DNA of 64,000 nucleotides from Saccharomycopsis fibuligera x Saccharomycopsis cf. fibuligera (Eukaryota > Ascomycota > Saccharomycetes > Ascoideales > Saccharomycopsidaceae), in contig CP012820.1 in assembly GCA_001936135.1 (NCBI GenBank), positions 744,001 to 808,000 of the forward strand, written 5' to 3'. Every line of letters starts with the position of its first letter. Position 1 is the stretch's first letter. The translations under genes and the position numbers were made by a program. The notes beneath the pieces are model-generated. The model was not told where the DNA came from and searched no databases. It worked only from the letters and a program-made list of their open reading frames with translations. Below are positions 48,517 through 57,667 of the stretch, piece after piece.

Positions 48517-50985
48517 TCATTCGTTTTTTATGTCTGCATGATGCGAATCCTGACTAGAAGAATAATTCTTTTTTAAATCTGCATCTTTTATAGCCTTTTG
48601 AATGCTAAACTTTTTGAGCGTTTTTGTAGGAGATTCATTTGTACCTTTTCCTCTAACGCTACCCTTATATGTATCATTTGTATATTCCAACCCACTATGA
48701 GGTGATAGTGGCTGTAAATCATTTAAACTTATCCATTTTGGCTCTTTCGTTTTTCTTCTCAACAATGTTTGCTCAAACGAAGGCTTTGTAGGAGTTGATG
48801 CTGAAGACATTGCTAAGGTGGAATTGTTTTTGTCATTGTTCTCTTGTCTTAAAGATAGTGTAGGTAAATTTGTTGACAAAGAAGATGGTGATGATGTTGT
48901 TTTCGAGGAATAATATTTCAGTATAGTATTAGTTGGGTTTTCAGCATCTGATGCTGACATTGTGTCTCTGGATTTCAAATGTCTCAACGCTGATACTGAT
49001 CCGTGACGCTTTAAGAAATTTGGTCCCGAGCTACCTCTAATATTACCATGAGATACAGATCTAGTGGTACCGAACGTTGATGTTAAACTCTCTGATCTTT
49101 GTCTGTGAAGCAATGCAGTAGAGCTACTTTTGGGCTCCCTGACAGTTTCACCAAATAAAGTTTCTTTTACGAACATATCATCCTCTGAGTTATTACTGTC
49201 AGAGTCAACCGGTGAATTTACTAGCGCTAAAGATATTCCAGTCATATTGACTTTGTTGGAGATCAATTTGGATCTAACTCGAGAGATAGCCTTGTCTAAT
49301 AAAAACTCAACAAAACAATGATTATGAATCAAACCAAGTTTAGGCCATGTAGATCTTGCCCCTCGGACCGCTGCGTCTAGGATAAACTGAGGGGTTGGAT
49401 TCTTCAAAACCTTATCAAGTTCAGTTATCCTTAAATCAGGAAGAATCGTTATATCTCCAGAGTATTTTTGAGTTAGTATTGACTTCAACTTTTTCGACAT
49501 ATTTCTAGCTATCCCTAGCTCCTGGCTGATATCGAGATAATGTATTATCTCAGATGTAGCCTGCTTATAAATGCTGTTAAAGTAGCTTTTAACTTTAGCA
49601 CTGAGTTCGTGCTCAATTTCACCTCCAACACAAGTCAATGACAATTTCAAAAAAGGCGCTACATGAGGATTAACTTGGCACGCTATAATATGGTCAACAT
49701 TAAACATCTCTGACAATCGAGTTATTGGTAAGTCGTTGTCCACTGATCCATCAACAAACTTAACAGATATATGATTCCATTCCCGTATTTTGCCGTTAAC
49801 AGAATCTTTTTCATAAATTATTGTCGATGGAAACACCCCTGGTAAAGCACAGGAAGCACATACAGCAGACCAAATCAACACATTCGGAGCAGTAATATAG
49901 TTGAGCAAGCGTGGCTGCTCATGAAAGCTCGCTGGCGACACAGTGACGTTCAATATTCTCCCCGTTCTGTTATAAGCTTCTCGAAAAGTAAGAGACCCTA
50001 AAAAGCTCTTCATCGTTTGGATCAAATAAGAACTATCAAAAAAATTACCGGTTCTAAGAAATCTTAACACATTCACAAAAACTGACTGTTTGCTCCGTTT
50101 TTCTTTTATCCTATTCTCTTCACTATCACTGAATATCATGAATTCTTTGTTCAAAACTTCAGCAAGCAATTCATCAACTTCTTCAGGTGTATGTACTGAC
50201 AATATACTAGCAACAATGGCGCCTGCTGAACTTCCAGAAACAATTTTTGGAAGCAAGTCTTGTTCTAATAAAGTTGATAGAACGCCGATATGGAAAAGCC
50301 CAAAGCAACCGCCTCCACTTAACACTAATGCAGTTCTACCAATAGCTTTTCTTGTTTGTATAAGCATACCTAAAATGTAGCGGTCATCCAAGCCGGTGAC
50401 TACTGATTCGTCAATAAGACAATTTATTGATAATTCACATTCTTCTAAATAATTTTCGATCAAATTTTTCGTACCAACAAGGCTATGTCGATATAGGTTT
50501 ACATTTCCGATGTTGCCAATATTTCTTGTCCATGTGGTTCTAATTAAATAAAGAAGTTTTTTGTAGTCTTTTCTTGTTCTTGTATATCTGAGCTGATTCA
50601 ACCGAAGAGTTATTAGCTCATAGTCATAAAGATCCGAAACAGGATTTTGTTTCCATTCTTGATTTTGCAATAAAGCATCTAGCTTCAAAGATAATCCTTT
50701 CCATTCGTCATAAGATACTGCAACTTTTTGCTGTGCTATAAGCGAATTTATCACCGCTTCTGATTCTGAGGGCGGACCAAGCAAATGTTTGGATATTGGC
50801 AACGTTCGTAGAACACTGGACATTAAGGTGAGACCTAAATCAAAGGCCAAACCCGCATTTGACATCATGGCTTTAGCTGAGCTCTTCTTTCCGTAGGTTC
50901 GTTCATCATCAGCATCGTGTGAAGAGATATGGCGCTTAATAAGACGCTGTGTTAGACTCTGTTCTAAGGGCAAGGTTTGTGACAT
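48517..50985 (-). CDS. Patatin-domain triacylglycerol lipase (Tgl4/Tgl5 type)
   Basis: 822 aa from ATG at 50983-50985; the frame runs a little further upstream only with a TTG. A DUF3336-type N-terminal region (WKGLSLKLDALL, YTRTRKDYKKLLYLIR, TTWTRNIGNIGN) precedes the patatin core. The core has oxyanion LSGGGCFGLFHIG, nucleophile GSSAG and the partner Asp in VDGSVDNDLP. This order defines the fungal Tgl3/4/5 lipid-droplet lipases. In S. cerevisiae Tgl4 mobilises triacylglycerol and is activated by Cdk1. The Ser-rich tail (residues about 600-820) has many possible phosphosites. Tgl4 versus Tgl5 cannot be settled here. Confidence 0.85.
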   Translation of the reverse strand: MSQTLPLEQSLTQRLIKRHISSHDADDERTYGKKSSAKAMMSNAGLAFDLGLTLMSSVLRTLPISKHLLGPPSESEAVINSLIAQQKVAVSYDEWKGLSLKLDALLQNQEWKQNPVSDLYDYELITLRLNQLRYTRTRKDYKKLLYLIRTTWTRNIGNIGNVNLYRHSLVGTKNLIENYLEECELSINCLIDESVVTGLDDRYILGMLIQTRKAIGRTALVLSGGGCFGLFHIGVLSTLLEQDLLPKIVSGSSAGAIVASILSVHTPEEVDELLAEVLNKEFMIFSDSEENRIKEKRSKQSVFVNVLRFLRTGNFFDSSYLIQTMKSFLGSLTFREAYNRTGRILNVTVSPASFHEQPRLLNYITAPNVLIWSAVCASCALPGVFPSTIIYEKDSVNGKIREWNHISVKFVDGSVDNDLPITRLSEMFNVDHIIACQVNPHVAPFLKLSLTCVGGEIEHELSAKVKSYFNSIYKQATSEIIHYLDISQELGIARNMSKKLKSILTQKYSGDITILPDLRITELDKVLKNPTPQFILDAAVRGARSTWPKLGLIHNHCFVEFLLDKAISRVRSKLISNKVNMTGISLALVNSPVDSDSNNSEDDMFVKETLFGETVREPKSSSTALLHRQRSESLTSTFGTTRSVSHGNIRGSSGPNFLKRHGSVSALRHLKSRDTMSASDAENPTNTILKYYSSKTTSSPSSLSTNLPTLSLRQENNDKNNSTLAMSSASTPTKPSFEQTLLRRKTKEPKWISLNDLQPLSPHSGLEYTNDTYKGSVRGKGTNESPTKTLKKFSIQKAIKDADLKKNYSSSQDSHHADIKNE

Positions 50986-51615
50986 TTTCAATGTTTTTTT
51001 AAAAGCGAAACTGGGTGCGTCTGGAAGCAATCTTTCAGTCGCAGTCCTGCAAAAGCTTTCTCTTTTCTGAGAAGCCTGATATTCAAAAATTCCCTGGTAA
51101 TACGCAATTGTTACAAAAAAAGTTTGACAGAAATATACAAGAGCATTCCCAATAACCTTGTTTCCTAAAGTGCAGTGATGATAGTTCCTCTATTTGGTGT
51201 GTGCATCCTGGCCTTCTCGCTTTTACCCTCCTCGCTTTTCCAGTGAGGGGCGTGCATATGACAACAGACCCATATATGTGGTATCTGCGTTACAATTGTA
51301 AACCTCGGAACAACTTTTGTTTCTCCATTTTATATTGTCAGCCGTGCTTATCTCCGCCGGATTGACAGTTGTTAGCATAGCATGCATTAAAAATGACATG
51401 ATATCCACAAATAGCAGGATAGGTTTGTGCTAGCTAATCGCGTATTTGTCAAACACCTATATGAATTAGCTTTCCAGGTATATAAACACAATGGTTCCTG
51501 ACCTTTCCTCACGCAAAGGATCAACAGATCCCTTTAAACACATAGAATACTTACAAAACATAATTAACAAATCATAAAAAAAAAAAAAAAAAAAAAATTA
51601 AAACATTCTTGGAAA
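50986..51615. promoter_or_regulatory. Divergent promoter of TGL gene and HPD gene
   Basis: 630 bp. TATATAAA lies near 51479-51485 before the HPD gene, and a 22-base A-run (51576-51597) ends 18 bp before its ATG. No coding frame supported. Confidence 0.5.
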
Positions 51616-52941
51616 ATGTCTACTACAAATCAAAATCCGGTTCAAGTTTCAGATGTGCTTTCCCCAACTAAAATTTTGGCTGACAAAGATAGATCCTTGC
51701 AGTTGGAAATGGAGTTGATGCAAGAAACATTATTGCCAAACCTCAGTCTTTCGACTGTTAACTATGCTGGATACGATCATGTTACTTGGTACGTATCAAA
51801 CTCTAAGCAAGCAGCAGCCTACTTCATCAGCATTTTGGGCTTCAAGCCACTAGCTTATAAAGGCTTAGAAACTGGTTGCAGACCAATTTCTAGTCATGTT
51901 GTTTCGAATGGAGAAGCCGTGTTTCAGTTCATATCTGCATTAAGACCCGGCTTCGATAAAAATAAGAGTTTTGATAAACTTGTTAAGGAGATCAACCAAC
52001 ATATAGTTATACACGGTGATGCAGTTAAAGATGTTGCTTTTAGTGTTGATAACGTCGAGACAGTGTACAAAATTGCCATTGACAATGGTGCTGAACCAAT
52101 TGAGCCGCCTCATATGATTGAAGATGAAAACGGTTCAGTAATTATTGCTAGAATTGGCGCCTTTGGTGACACAACGCATACGCTTGTCAACAGAAAAAAC
52201 TACAATGGACCTTTCTTACCTAGCTACGCAGATGTTAAAAAAGCCAATTTTTTTAATACTTATAGTTCAAAGGTATTTGAAGAACAGCTTCCTAAAGTTA
52301 ATCTCGCAAGGATAGATCACTGTGTGCAAAACCAAGGTTGGGATCAAATGGAAGTATCTTGTGGATTTTATGCAAAAGCATTTGGATTTCATAGATTTTG
52401 GTCAGTTGACGAAAAAGACGTTAGTACTGAATACTCTGGATTGAAGTCTATTGTTATGTCCTCGAGTAATGATGTTGTCAAGATGCCGGTAAATGAGCCA
52501 GCAAAAGGCAAATGCCAATCTCAAATTGAAGAGTTTTTGGATTACTATAATGGCCCCGGTGTTCAACATATTGCATTACTAACTGAAGACATTATTTCTG
52601 TAATAAAAGCTTTAAAAGAGCGTGGGTGTGAATTTATTAATGTTCCAGAAAAGTATTATGATAATTTACGCAAAAGGCTTGCAGGGTCTCCTGTTAGAAT
52701 TTCACAGTCACTTGATGAAATTCAAAAATTAGGAATCCTTGTTGACTTTGATGACCATGGATACCTTTTGCAGCTCTTTACCAAACCTCTAGTTGATAGA
52801 CCAACAATTTTTTTGGAGGTAATCCAACGTCATAATCATAATGGTTTTGGAGCTGGGAATTTTAAAGCGCTTTTCGAAACTATTGAGCAAGAACAACTTT
52901 CCCGCGGTAACTTAAAAGCTTCTTCGGAAATTGGTGAGTAA
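51616..52941 (+). CDS. HPD1: 4-hydroxyphenylpyruvate dioxygenase
   Basis: 441 aa, ATG at 51616. Two vicinal-oxygen-chelate halves: the N-terminal one begins YDHVTWYVSNSKQAA, and the C-terminal one holds the iron ligands His235 (IDHCV), His318 (GVQHIAL) and Glu401 (FLEVIQR). FDDHGYLLQLFTKP and the closing GFGAGNFKALFE are family signatures. The enzyme converts 4-hydroxyphenylpyruvate to homogentisate in tyrosine breakdown, and in fungi can feed pyomelanin. S. cerevisiae lacks this enzyme, whereas many Candida-clade yeasts have it. No other tyrosine-degradation gene is adjacent. Confidence 0.93.
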   Translation: MSTTNQNPVQVSDVLSPTKILADKDRSLQLEMELMQETLLPNLSLSTVNYAGYDHVTWYVSNSKQAAAYFISILGFKPLAYKGLETGCRPISSHVVSNGEAVFQFISALRPGFDKNKSFDKLVKEINQHIVIHGDAVKDVAFSVDNVETVYKIAIDNGAEPIEPPHMIEDENGSVIIARIGAFGDTTHTLVNRKNYNGPFLPSYADVKKANFFNTYSSKVFEEQLPKVNLARIDHCVQNQGWDQMEVSCGFYAKAFGFHRFWSVDEKDVSTEYSGLKSIVMSSSNDVVKMPVNEPAKGKCQSQIEEFLDYYNGPGVQHIALLTEDIISVIKALKERGCEFINVPEKYYDNLRKRLAGSPVRISQSLDEIQKLGILVDFDDHGYLLQLFTKPLVDRPTIFLEVIQRHNHNGFGAGNFKALFETIEQEQLSRGNLKASSEIGE

Positions 52942-53120
52942 ATTAGGTTACCGTTCTTTCTTTTTGAAAAAAACAGGTGAAGTGTGTTCCTTAGCCTTTG
53001 TTTCATGATTCTTTATTAAAGAAAAAAAAGAATGTCTACCAAGAAATAAAAAGATAACTTATAAGTCTACAACTCTTTTTTAAAAACTATGTAGTCTCTT
53101 GTTTTCCATTATTAAAACCT

Positions 53121-54138
53121 CTAATCAAGTTCATTAAAGAAAAAATCTAAATCTTCGATATCATCGTCATTGGTGTCATCTGGATCACCACCGCTCAATT
53201 CAAAAAACCGCTTCATCAAATTACGCGTTGGCATATTTCTATGCTTGTTCTTAAATCTGCATAGTTCATCCTCAACTGACCCAAACTTGACCTCTGATTT
53301 ATTTGTCTGTATACCATGTTAGCAATTGCAACAATCTTTGAACCAAAAAATGAGAAGTACTTACTTTAGGACAGTATTGTGAGCACTTGCGTCTTAGCCT
53401 TTCACCAAAATGGCATTTGCAATGCTCAATGTCGGCTTTTTCATCGTTCAAACACTCCTCAAATTTATCGGAGACGTCTTCATAGCAGTATTTGAAGTCC
53501 TTATACTATAAAGTAGGTCAGTATACATTGCCATTTAATGTTCATTAAAAGAAAGTACATGTAAAACTCCATACGCAAAAGTCGAAAAAACCCTTTGTAT
53601 GTTTAGGGTGCTGGGATAAAATCTTGAGGTCCTCTGATTCATCATAGTCTAGGATAACATTTGTATGGTTGAAGTTACAGGCTGTAGAAGTGCTTTCGTT
53701 AAACATTTGAAGAAAATCCTAATTAGGCGTTAGATTTAATGAACCAATTTGTGTCAAACAAAGACGCAAAAAGATTGAAACTAACTCACTTCATTGTTGA
53801 TATACTTGTTAATACATTTTTCGGACGCTTGACGATACATAAGACAGTTACATCTGTCCTCCCCATTGTCAACCACGCAGTCCAGCCACTCTTTGTTTGC
53901 AATAACAGAATTAAAGCAAGAGAGTAGTACCTGTTCCTAAAAAAACATTAAAGAGTTAGACAAATAACATTATAAAAAATTTGAGGGTTTTTCTTGTTGA
54001 GCATACTGTTTGGCGATCAATTATTGGAAAACTAGTAAATATTCCGCTCGTTGTTTCTCCAAGTATTTTTCCTGAGATTGTTAAAGAGAAAACCTTCGAG
54101 ACTAAGAGCAAAATGATACAATAACTTTCAATAATCAT
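53121..54138 (-). CDS. Secreted cysteine-rich protein, five exons, unknown family (paralogue A)
   Basis: Assembled exons on the minus strand: 54138-54007, 53936-53790, 53718-53575, 53505-53365 and 53306-53121 (249 aa plus stop). Every exon is a multiple of three, so all four introns (58-71 nt) are phase 0. Donors are GTATGC, GTGAGT, GTATGG and GTAAGT; branch-like sites GTCTAAC, ATCTAAC, TACTGAC and GCTAAC; acceptors TAG, TAG, TAG and CAG. Residues 1-18 (IIESYCIILLLVSKVFS) form a signal peptide. Fourteen Cys follow. Exon 4 carries C-x10-C-x10-C-x-C-H-F-x7-C-x3-C, and exon 2 repeats it in looser form (C-x12-C-x8-C-x-C-x9-C). Exon 5 is acidic at the end. Possible N-glycosylation sites occur in exon 3. 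The downstream neighbour on the minus-strand side is convergent HPD. I do not recognise the family. Confidence 0.75.
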
Positions 54139-54301
54139 CTTTTTGACTTTAGTAGTTACAGTCTCTTATATTTAAAACAAGTTTATTTAGTATATATTAC
54201 GTGTTGAAATTCAATCTATTTTCCATCTATTTAAAAACTTGCATCAAGGCGACACAAAAAGTATCTTCACGTGTATATGTACTTTGGCGCTAATGATTAG
54301 T

Positions 54302-54342
<41 letters not shown>

Positions 54343-54388
54343 AAATAAAATAAAATAAAATAAAAAATAACAAACAACAGAAGGTTTA
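54139..54388. other. Spacer between the two tandem cysteine-rich genes
   Basis: 250 bp holding the promoter of paralogue A and the 3' end of paralogue B, with an A-run of 36 (54305-54340) followed by four to five TAAAA units. Confidence 0.6.
54305..54365. repeat. Poly(A) tract with (TAAAA)n
   Basis: 36 A then a short pentanucleotide repeat, in the 3' flank of paralogue B. Confidence 0.85.
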
Positions 54389-55378
54389 CTAAAAAGAGCC
54401 ATAATCATCACCATCATAGTGATCATCACTGTGATGTTTATCATCACCATCATGGTGATTATCACTGTGATGTTTATCATCATCGCAATCGGAGCATAAC
54501 TCTTCGTACAGTCTGTCAAATAGCTTTGAGGCTTCTATTCTTTTGCACTTTTTACGCTGGAACATCCAAAGTTAGTAATTTTTATTATAATCAAGTGAGA
54601 TAATTTGAAGTTAGAATAATGCATACTTTGTAGCACTTGTCTTGGCATCGCTTCTTGAGTGAGTAAGCGAAATGACATTGGCATTTATCGAGATTTTCAT
54701 TTGAACGTATACAGTCAAAAAATTCTTCTACCTGTCTGTGGTAACATTTTTCAAACCCATTTCTCTGTATTGGATGTTAATATTTTTTTCCTTCTTCGAT
54801 AAAGTGTTGGTGTACTTACGCAGATACCAAACAATTTTTTAAGGTCATGCCCGCCTAAAAGATCAATTATGGAATCACCGCGAGACCCTTTCCTGTAACC
54901 ACCGCCTCCATCACAGATATCTTTAACTCTTACGAGATCGTTCTGTATCTGATTTAAAGCATATTGAAAAATCTCTTCTTCTGCCATTTCAGCCAATGTC
55001 TCTCCAAATAAATCAAAGCAGCCAAGCGATGTGTACTGGTCTTCCAAATCCATAAGTACTGGATCCTATTTTTTGGTTAGAGAATTAAGGCATTCTGGAA
55101 TAAAATGGTTTAGCAAAAATATAAACGTACGTCAAATTTCAAATTTACGCTTTGATTGTAGTATATTTCAGATAGCTGGTCGCATTCTTCAAAACTTCGC
55201 TCGTTGTGCAAATAAGTTTCAACTGAGTTCTCTGAGCGCACAAACTACATAAGACCGTTAGTACTTTAGTAGAGCAGACTAATGAAAAGACAGTACAAAC
55301 TATAGATAGTCGCTAAGTACGCACAATTGACAAGATGGCAGCACATAGGTAAACCCACCCTCTTGAAAAATGAACCAT
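54389..55378 (-). CDS. Secreted cysteine-rich protein, five exons, His/Asp-rich tail (paralogue B)
   Basis: Exons on the minus strand: 55378-55325, 55244-55131, 55065-54820, 54764-54627 and 54556-54389 (239 aa plus stop), all in phase 0 like paralogue A. Donors are GTGCGT, GTACGT, GTAAGT and GTATGC. Branch sites are TACTAAC, CTCTAAC, ATTAAC and TACTAAC, and acceptors TAG, TAG, CAG and CAG. Exon 1 gives a signal peptide (VHFSRGWVYLCAAILSI). Exon 4 matches exon 4 of paralogue A: C-x10-C-x9-C-x-C-H-F-x7-C-x3-C. After exon 1, 13 Cys remain. Exon 5 ends in two copies of a block reading DDKHHSDxHxDGD, a plausible metal-binding tail missing from A. Exon 2 is the least alike. The first donor (GTGCGT) is the weakest point of the model; the signal-peptide frame supports it. 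Divergent from TVP38. Function unknown. Confidence 0.72.
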
Positions 55379-55725
55379 ACTCCTATGTAATTCGGTTTTT
55401 CAGTGTGACCGTAGGATATAGCCTGTCTGCCTCTTTTTTTAATTACTTTTTAGCGCCTTCAAACTATCATTTTTCTTCTAGTTCAAAAAAAGAATTTTGT
55501 GGAGGTACAAAAGCGACACTATTTTTAATGTTGGACATCGCAGTATGTATTCGTTACGAGCCCCGTTTATATACATTGCAGACTTTTTTTGTTCTACTGA
55601 TCTGCTAGCATTGCTAATTATTTGATGCAACGTCAAAGTGCCATAATTTAAACGGCATCTCTTTCTGTCAATTGACAAATTCTTTGCTAGAATTTTTAAA
55701 TCCTAATTCAGCTATACATTCATAA
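55379..55725. promoter_or_regulatory. Divergent promoter of paralogue B and TVP38
   Basis: 347 bp, AT-rich. A T-run at 55433-55440 and TATATA near 55567-55572. No frame with support; a short plus-strand frame (55327-55608) overlaps the exon 1 region of paralogue B and is a shadow. Confidence 0.45.
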
Positions 55726-56589
55726 ATGAACTTCTCCGAATTGCAACGAACAAAATCATATCTTTCTTACGAAGGAGAGCGCTTCATCTACAAGTCTGTA
55801 GAGTGGTACAAGAGCCAACCGTTTTACAAGCAGATTTTAATAGCCGTACTGGGTGTATTAGCAGCAATAATTGGTCTCATTCTTTTAATAAACATTCACA
55901 ACTTATTTAATGGCCTTTTGGGAATTTCTAATACCGTGAAACATTCGACGTTAGGACTTTTAATAGTTTGGGCTCTTACAGTGCTTGTTGCATTTCCACC
56001 ACTTATTGGGTTCTCTGCCCTTTGTGCATTAACCGGCATGGTGTTCGGAGTATCCATTAAAGGCTATATTTTCATCACAAGTGCCACTGCTGTCGGATCG
56101 ACACTTTGCTTTATCTTATTTAAGTATTTGCTTGAAAACAAAGCAAAAAAGCTTCTTGAAACTTCCAAGTTTTTCTCTGCAGTGGCCTCTGTGTTGGGCC
56201 AGGATAAGGACAAGTTGATGATTTTGTGCTTGGTGAACTTGTGTCCACGTCCATACTCCATCAGTAACGCAGGGTTGGCCAGCATTCCTGAACTAGATGC
56301 TAAAACCTTCTTTCTTGCTACTGTCATTGCTTCACCAAAACTTTTGATTTCATTGTACGTTGGAGCCAAATTGCAAGATTTGGGTCAAGATAAAGATGCA
56401 AAATCCAAGACGATTGATTTTTTCAGTATGGCATTAGCAGCGCTCGCTTATTCGGCTACGGGATGGATAATATATGTAAAGACAAAGCGGAGATTAGCAT
56501 TATTGGGATCAGACATTACGCTTGACAATCCAGAGGAGGAGTCATACTCTGGATTGCTTACTGGACAGGATGATGAGGGAGATGTCTGA
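55726..56589 (+). CDS. TVP38: Golgi membrane protein Tvp38 (DedA/VTT family)
   Basis: 287 aa, ATG at 55726. Hydrophobic helices around residues 38-60, 78-98 and 100-140 are followed by the VTT/SNARE-assoc signature region (GFSALCALTGMVFG, then LCLVNLCPRPYSISNAGLASI) and a final helix near 230-250. Tvp38 lies in Tlg2-containing Golgi compartments, and DedA relatives are linked to lipid scrambling and membrane trafficking. The acidic C-terminal tail ends DDEGDV. Assignment rests on the DedA core motif and length close to S. cerevisiae Tvp38 (337 aa). Confidence 0.82.
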   Translation: MNFSELQRTKSYLSYEGERFIYKSVEWYKSQPFYKQILIAVLGVLAAIIGLILLINIHNLFNGLLGISNTVKHSTLGLLIVWALTVLVAFPPLIGFSALCALTGMVFGVSIKGYIFITSATAVGSTLCFILFKYLLENKAKKLLETSKFFSAVASVLGQDKDKLMILCLVNLCPRPYSISNAGLASIPELDAKTFFLATVIASPKLLISLYVGAKLQDLGQDKDAKSKTIDFFSMALAALAYSATGWIIYVKTKRRLALLGSDITLDNPEEESYSGLLTGQDDEGDV

Positions 56590-57566
56590 CAATCGTTTAT
56601 ACTGTAAAATTTGTCTAAGTTTTTCCCTGAAAAACGCTTCTGTTTATAGAACATTCATGTAATGTTTACATATCCTTTCTCTCGCCTGTGTGTATAACTT
56701 ACTAAAGTAAAAATTTACATCCGATTGTGCCTTTCAAGGCACAATCGGATGTGCTTGTTGATTAAAGTGTTTTCTGCTCTATCTAAGAATCAGCTACCAG
56801 GGAAATAGATCAAAAAAGAAGGATGTGGTCAAAATTTTCTCGCTTGTATCATCCATTTAAAAAGATAAGAGCAAAGCAAAAGATTCATGAAGTCTTTATA
56901 AATGGATGAATCTCTTATATATGAATGACAAGATATTTGGCTTTTAAACTCATCCTTCCACATGTGTAGGTCTGCGTGAGCAAAATATGCATTGACGGGT
57001 GTATGAATGTGACGTTGAGAAAACTTGCTTTTTGGAAACATTTTTTTATCATACAATCGATTTATTAACTTAAGTAACTATGCAATGAACAAAATCAAGT
57101 GAATAGTTGACAATTAACACCAAGCTATAATAAGAAGATAAGCTAAATATTATTAGAATACTTTTCATAGTAATATGCTTCAAAAAGCAATTTTGTTTCC
57201 CAATAAATAAATCCAAAAAGAAGGTTTCCAATTTGAGCTAGATTCAAGCTTGCATCCTTATAATAATAATAATATGAGAAAAGTAAGGAAAATAAGTCCA
57301 ATCTCTTTACTCAACTAGTTTACCACGTAACCAAGTGTGCAATCAGTGATCCTTTACTACTAGAGAAGAGACTAATCTAACCAGTGCTTCTCAGAGGTGA
57401 CTTCTTCATGTTTGAGGAGAGATCTAGTCACTATACTCCGACATGAATGGTATGGACGATGTTACTGGTATAATTCTGACGGCAATAAAAAAAAAGAAAC
57501 GTGTCAAGATCAACTAGGCTGTTGGTTCTCAGCTTAAACTATTTTAAAAGAGCTAAAATTAACTAA
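56590..57566. other. TVP38 3' flank and upstream region of tRNA-Val
   Basis: About 980 bp. Contains a perfect palindrome at 56717-56752. Small frames (for example 56829-57056) are unsupported. The 300 bp before the tRNA have no recognisable gene. Confidence 0.4.
56717..56752. repeat. Perfect inverted repeat, 17-bp arms, 2-base loop
   Basis: ACATCCGATTGTGCCTT (56717-56733) and its exact reverse complement (56736-56752) flank TC. It lies 128 bp after the TVP38 stop and could be in its 3' UTR. Confidence 0.9.
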
Positions 57567-57667
57567 GGACTGTTGGTCTAGTGGTACGACGTTTCGTTTA
57601 CATTATTAACAAGTAATTCTTGTGATATGCACCGAAAAGATCGCGAGTTCGAACCTCGTACAGTTCA
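57567..57667 (+). tRNA. tRNA-Val (anticodon UAC), with 29-nt intron
   Basis: Acceptor stem GGACTGT/ACAGTTC (one G-U), D-arm GTC/GAC around TAGTGGTAC, anticodon stem TTTCG/CGAAA with loop TTTACA-C, variable loop AGATC, T-arm GCGAG-TTCGAAC-CTCGT, discriminator A at 57667. The anticodon is TAC. An intron of about 29 nt (57603-57631) lies after position 37; its GTAA can pair with the TTAC that covers the anticodon, as in normal pre-tRNA folding. The 3' half closely resembles S. cerevisiae tRNA-Val(UAC), which has no intron. A T7 terminator follows at 57671-57677. Confidence 0.88.

Noticed and set aside
55094-55096. Upstream CAG acceptor in intron 2 of paralogue B
   Set aside because: Using the TTCCAG site brings an in-frame stop within six codons; the TAG at 55066 keeps the frame.
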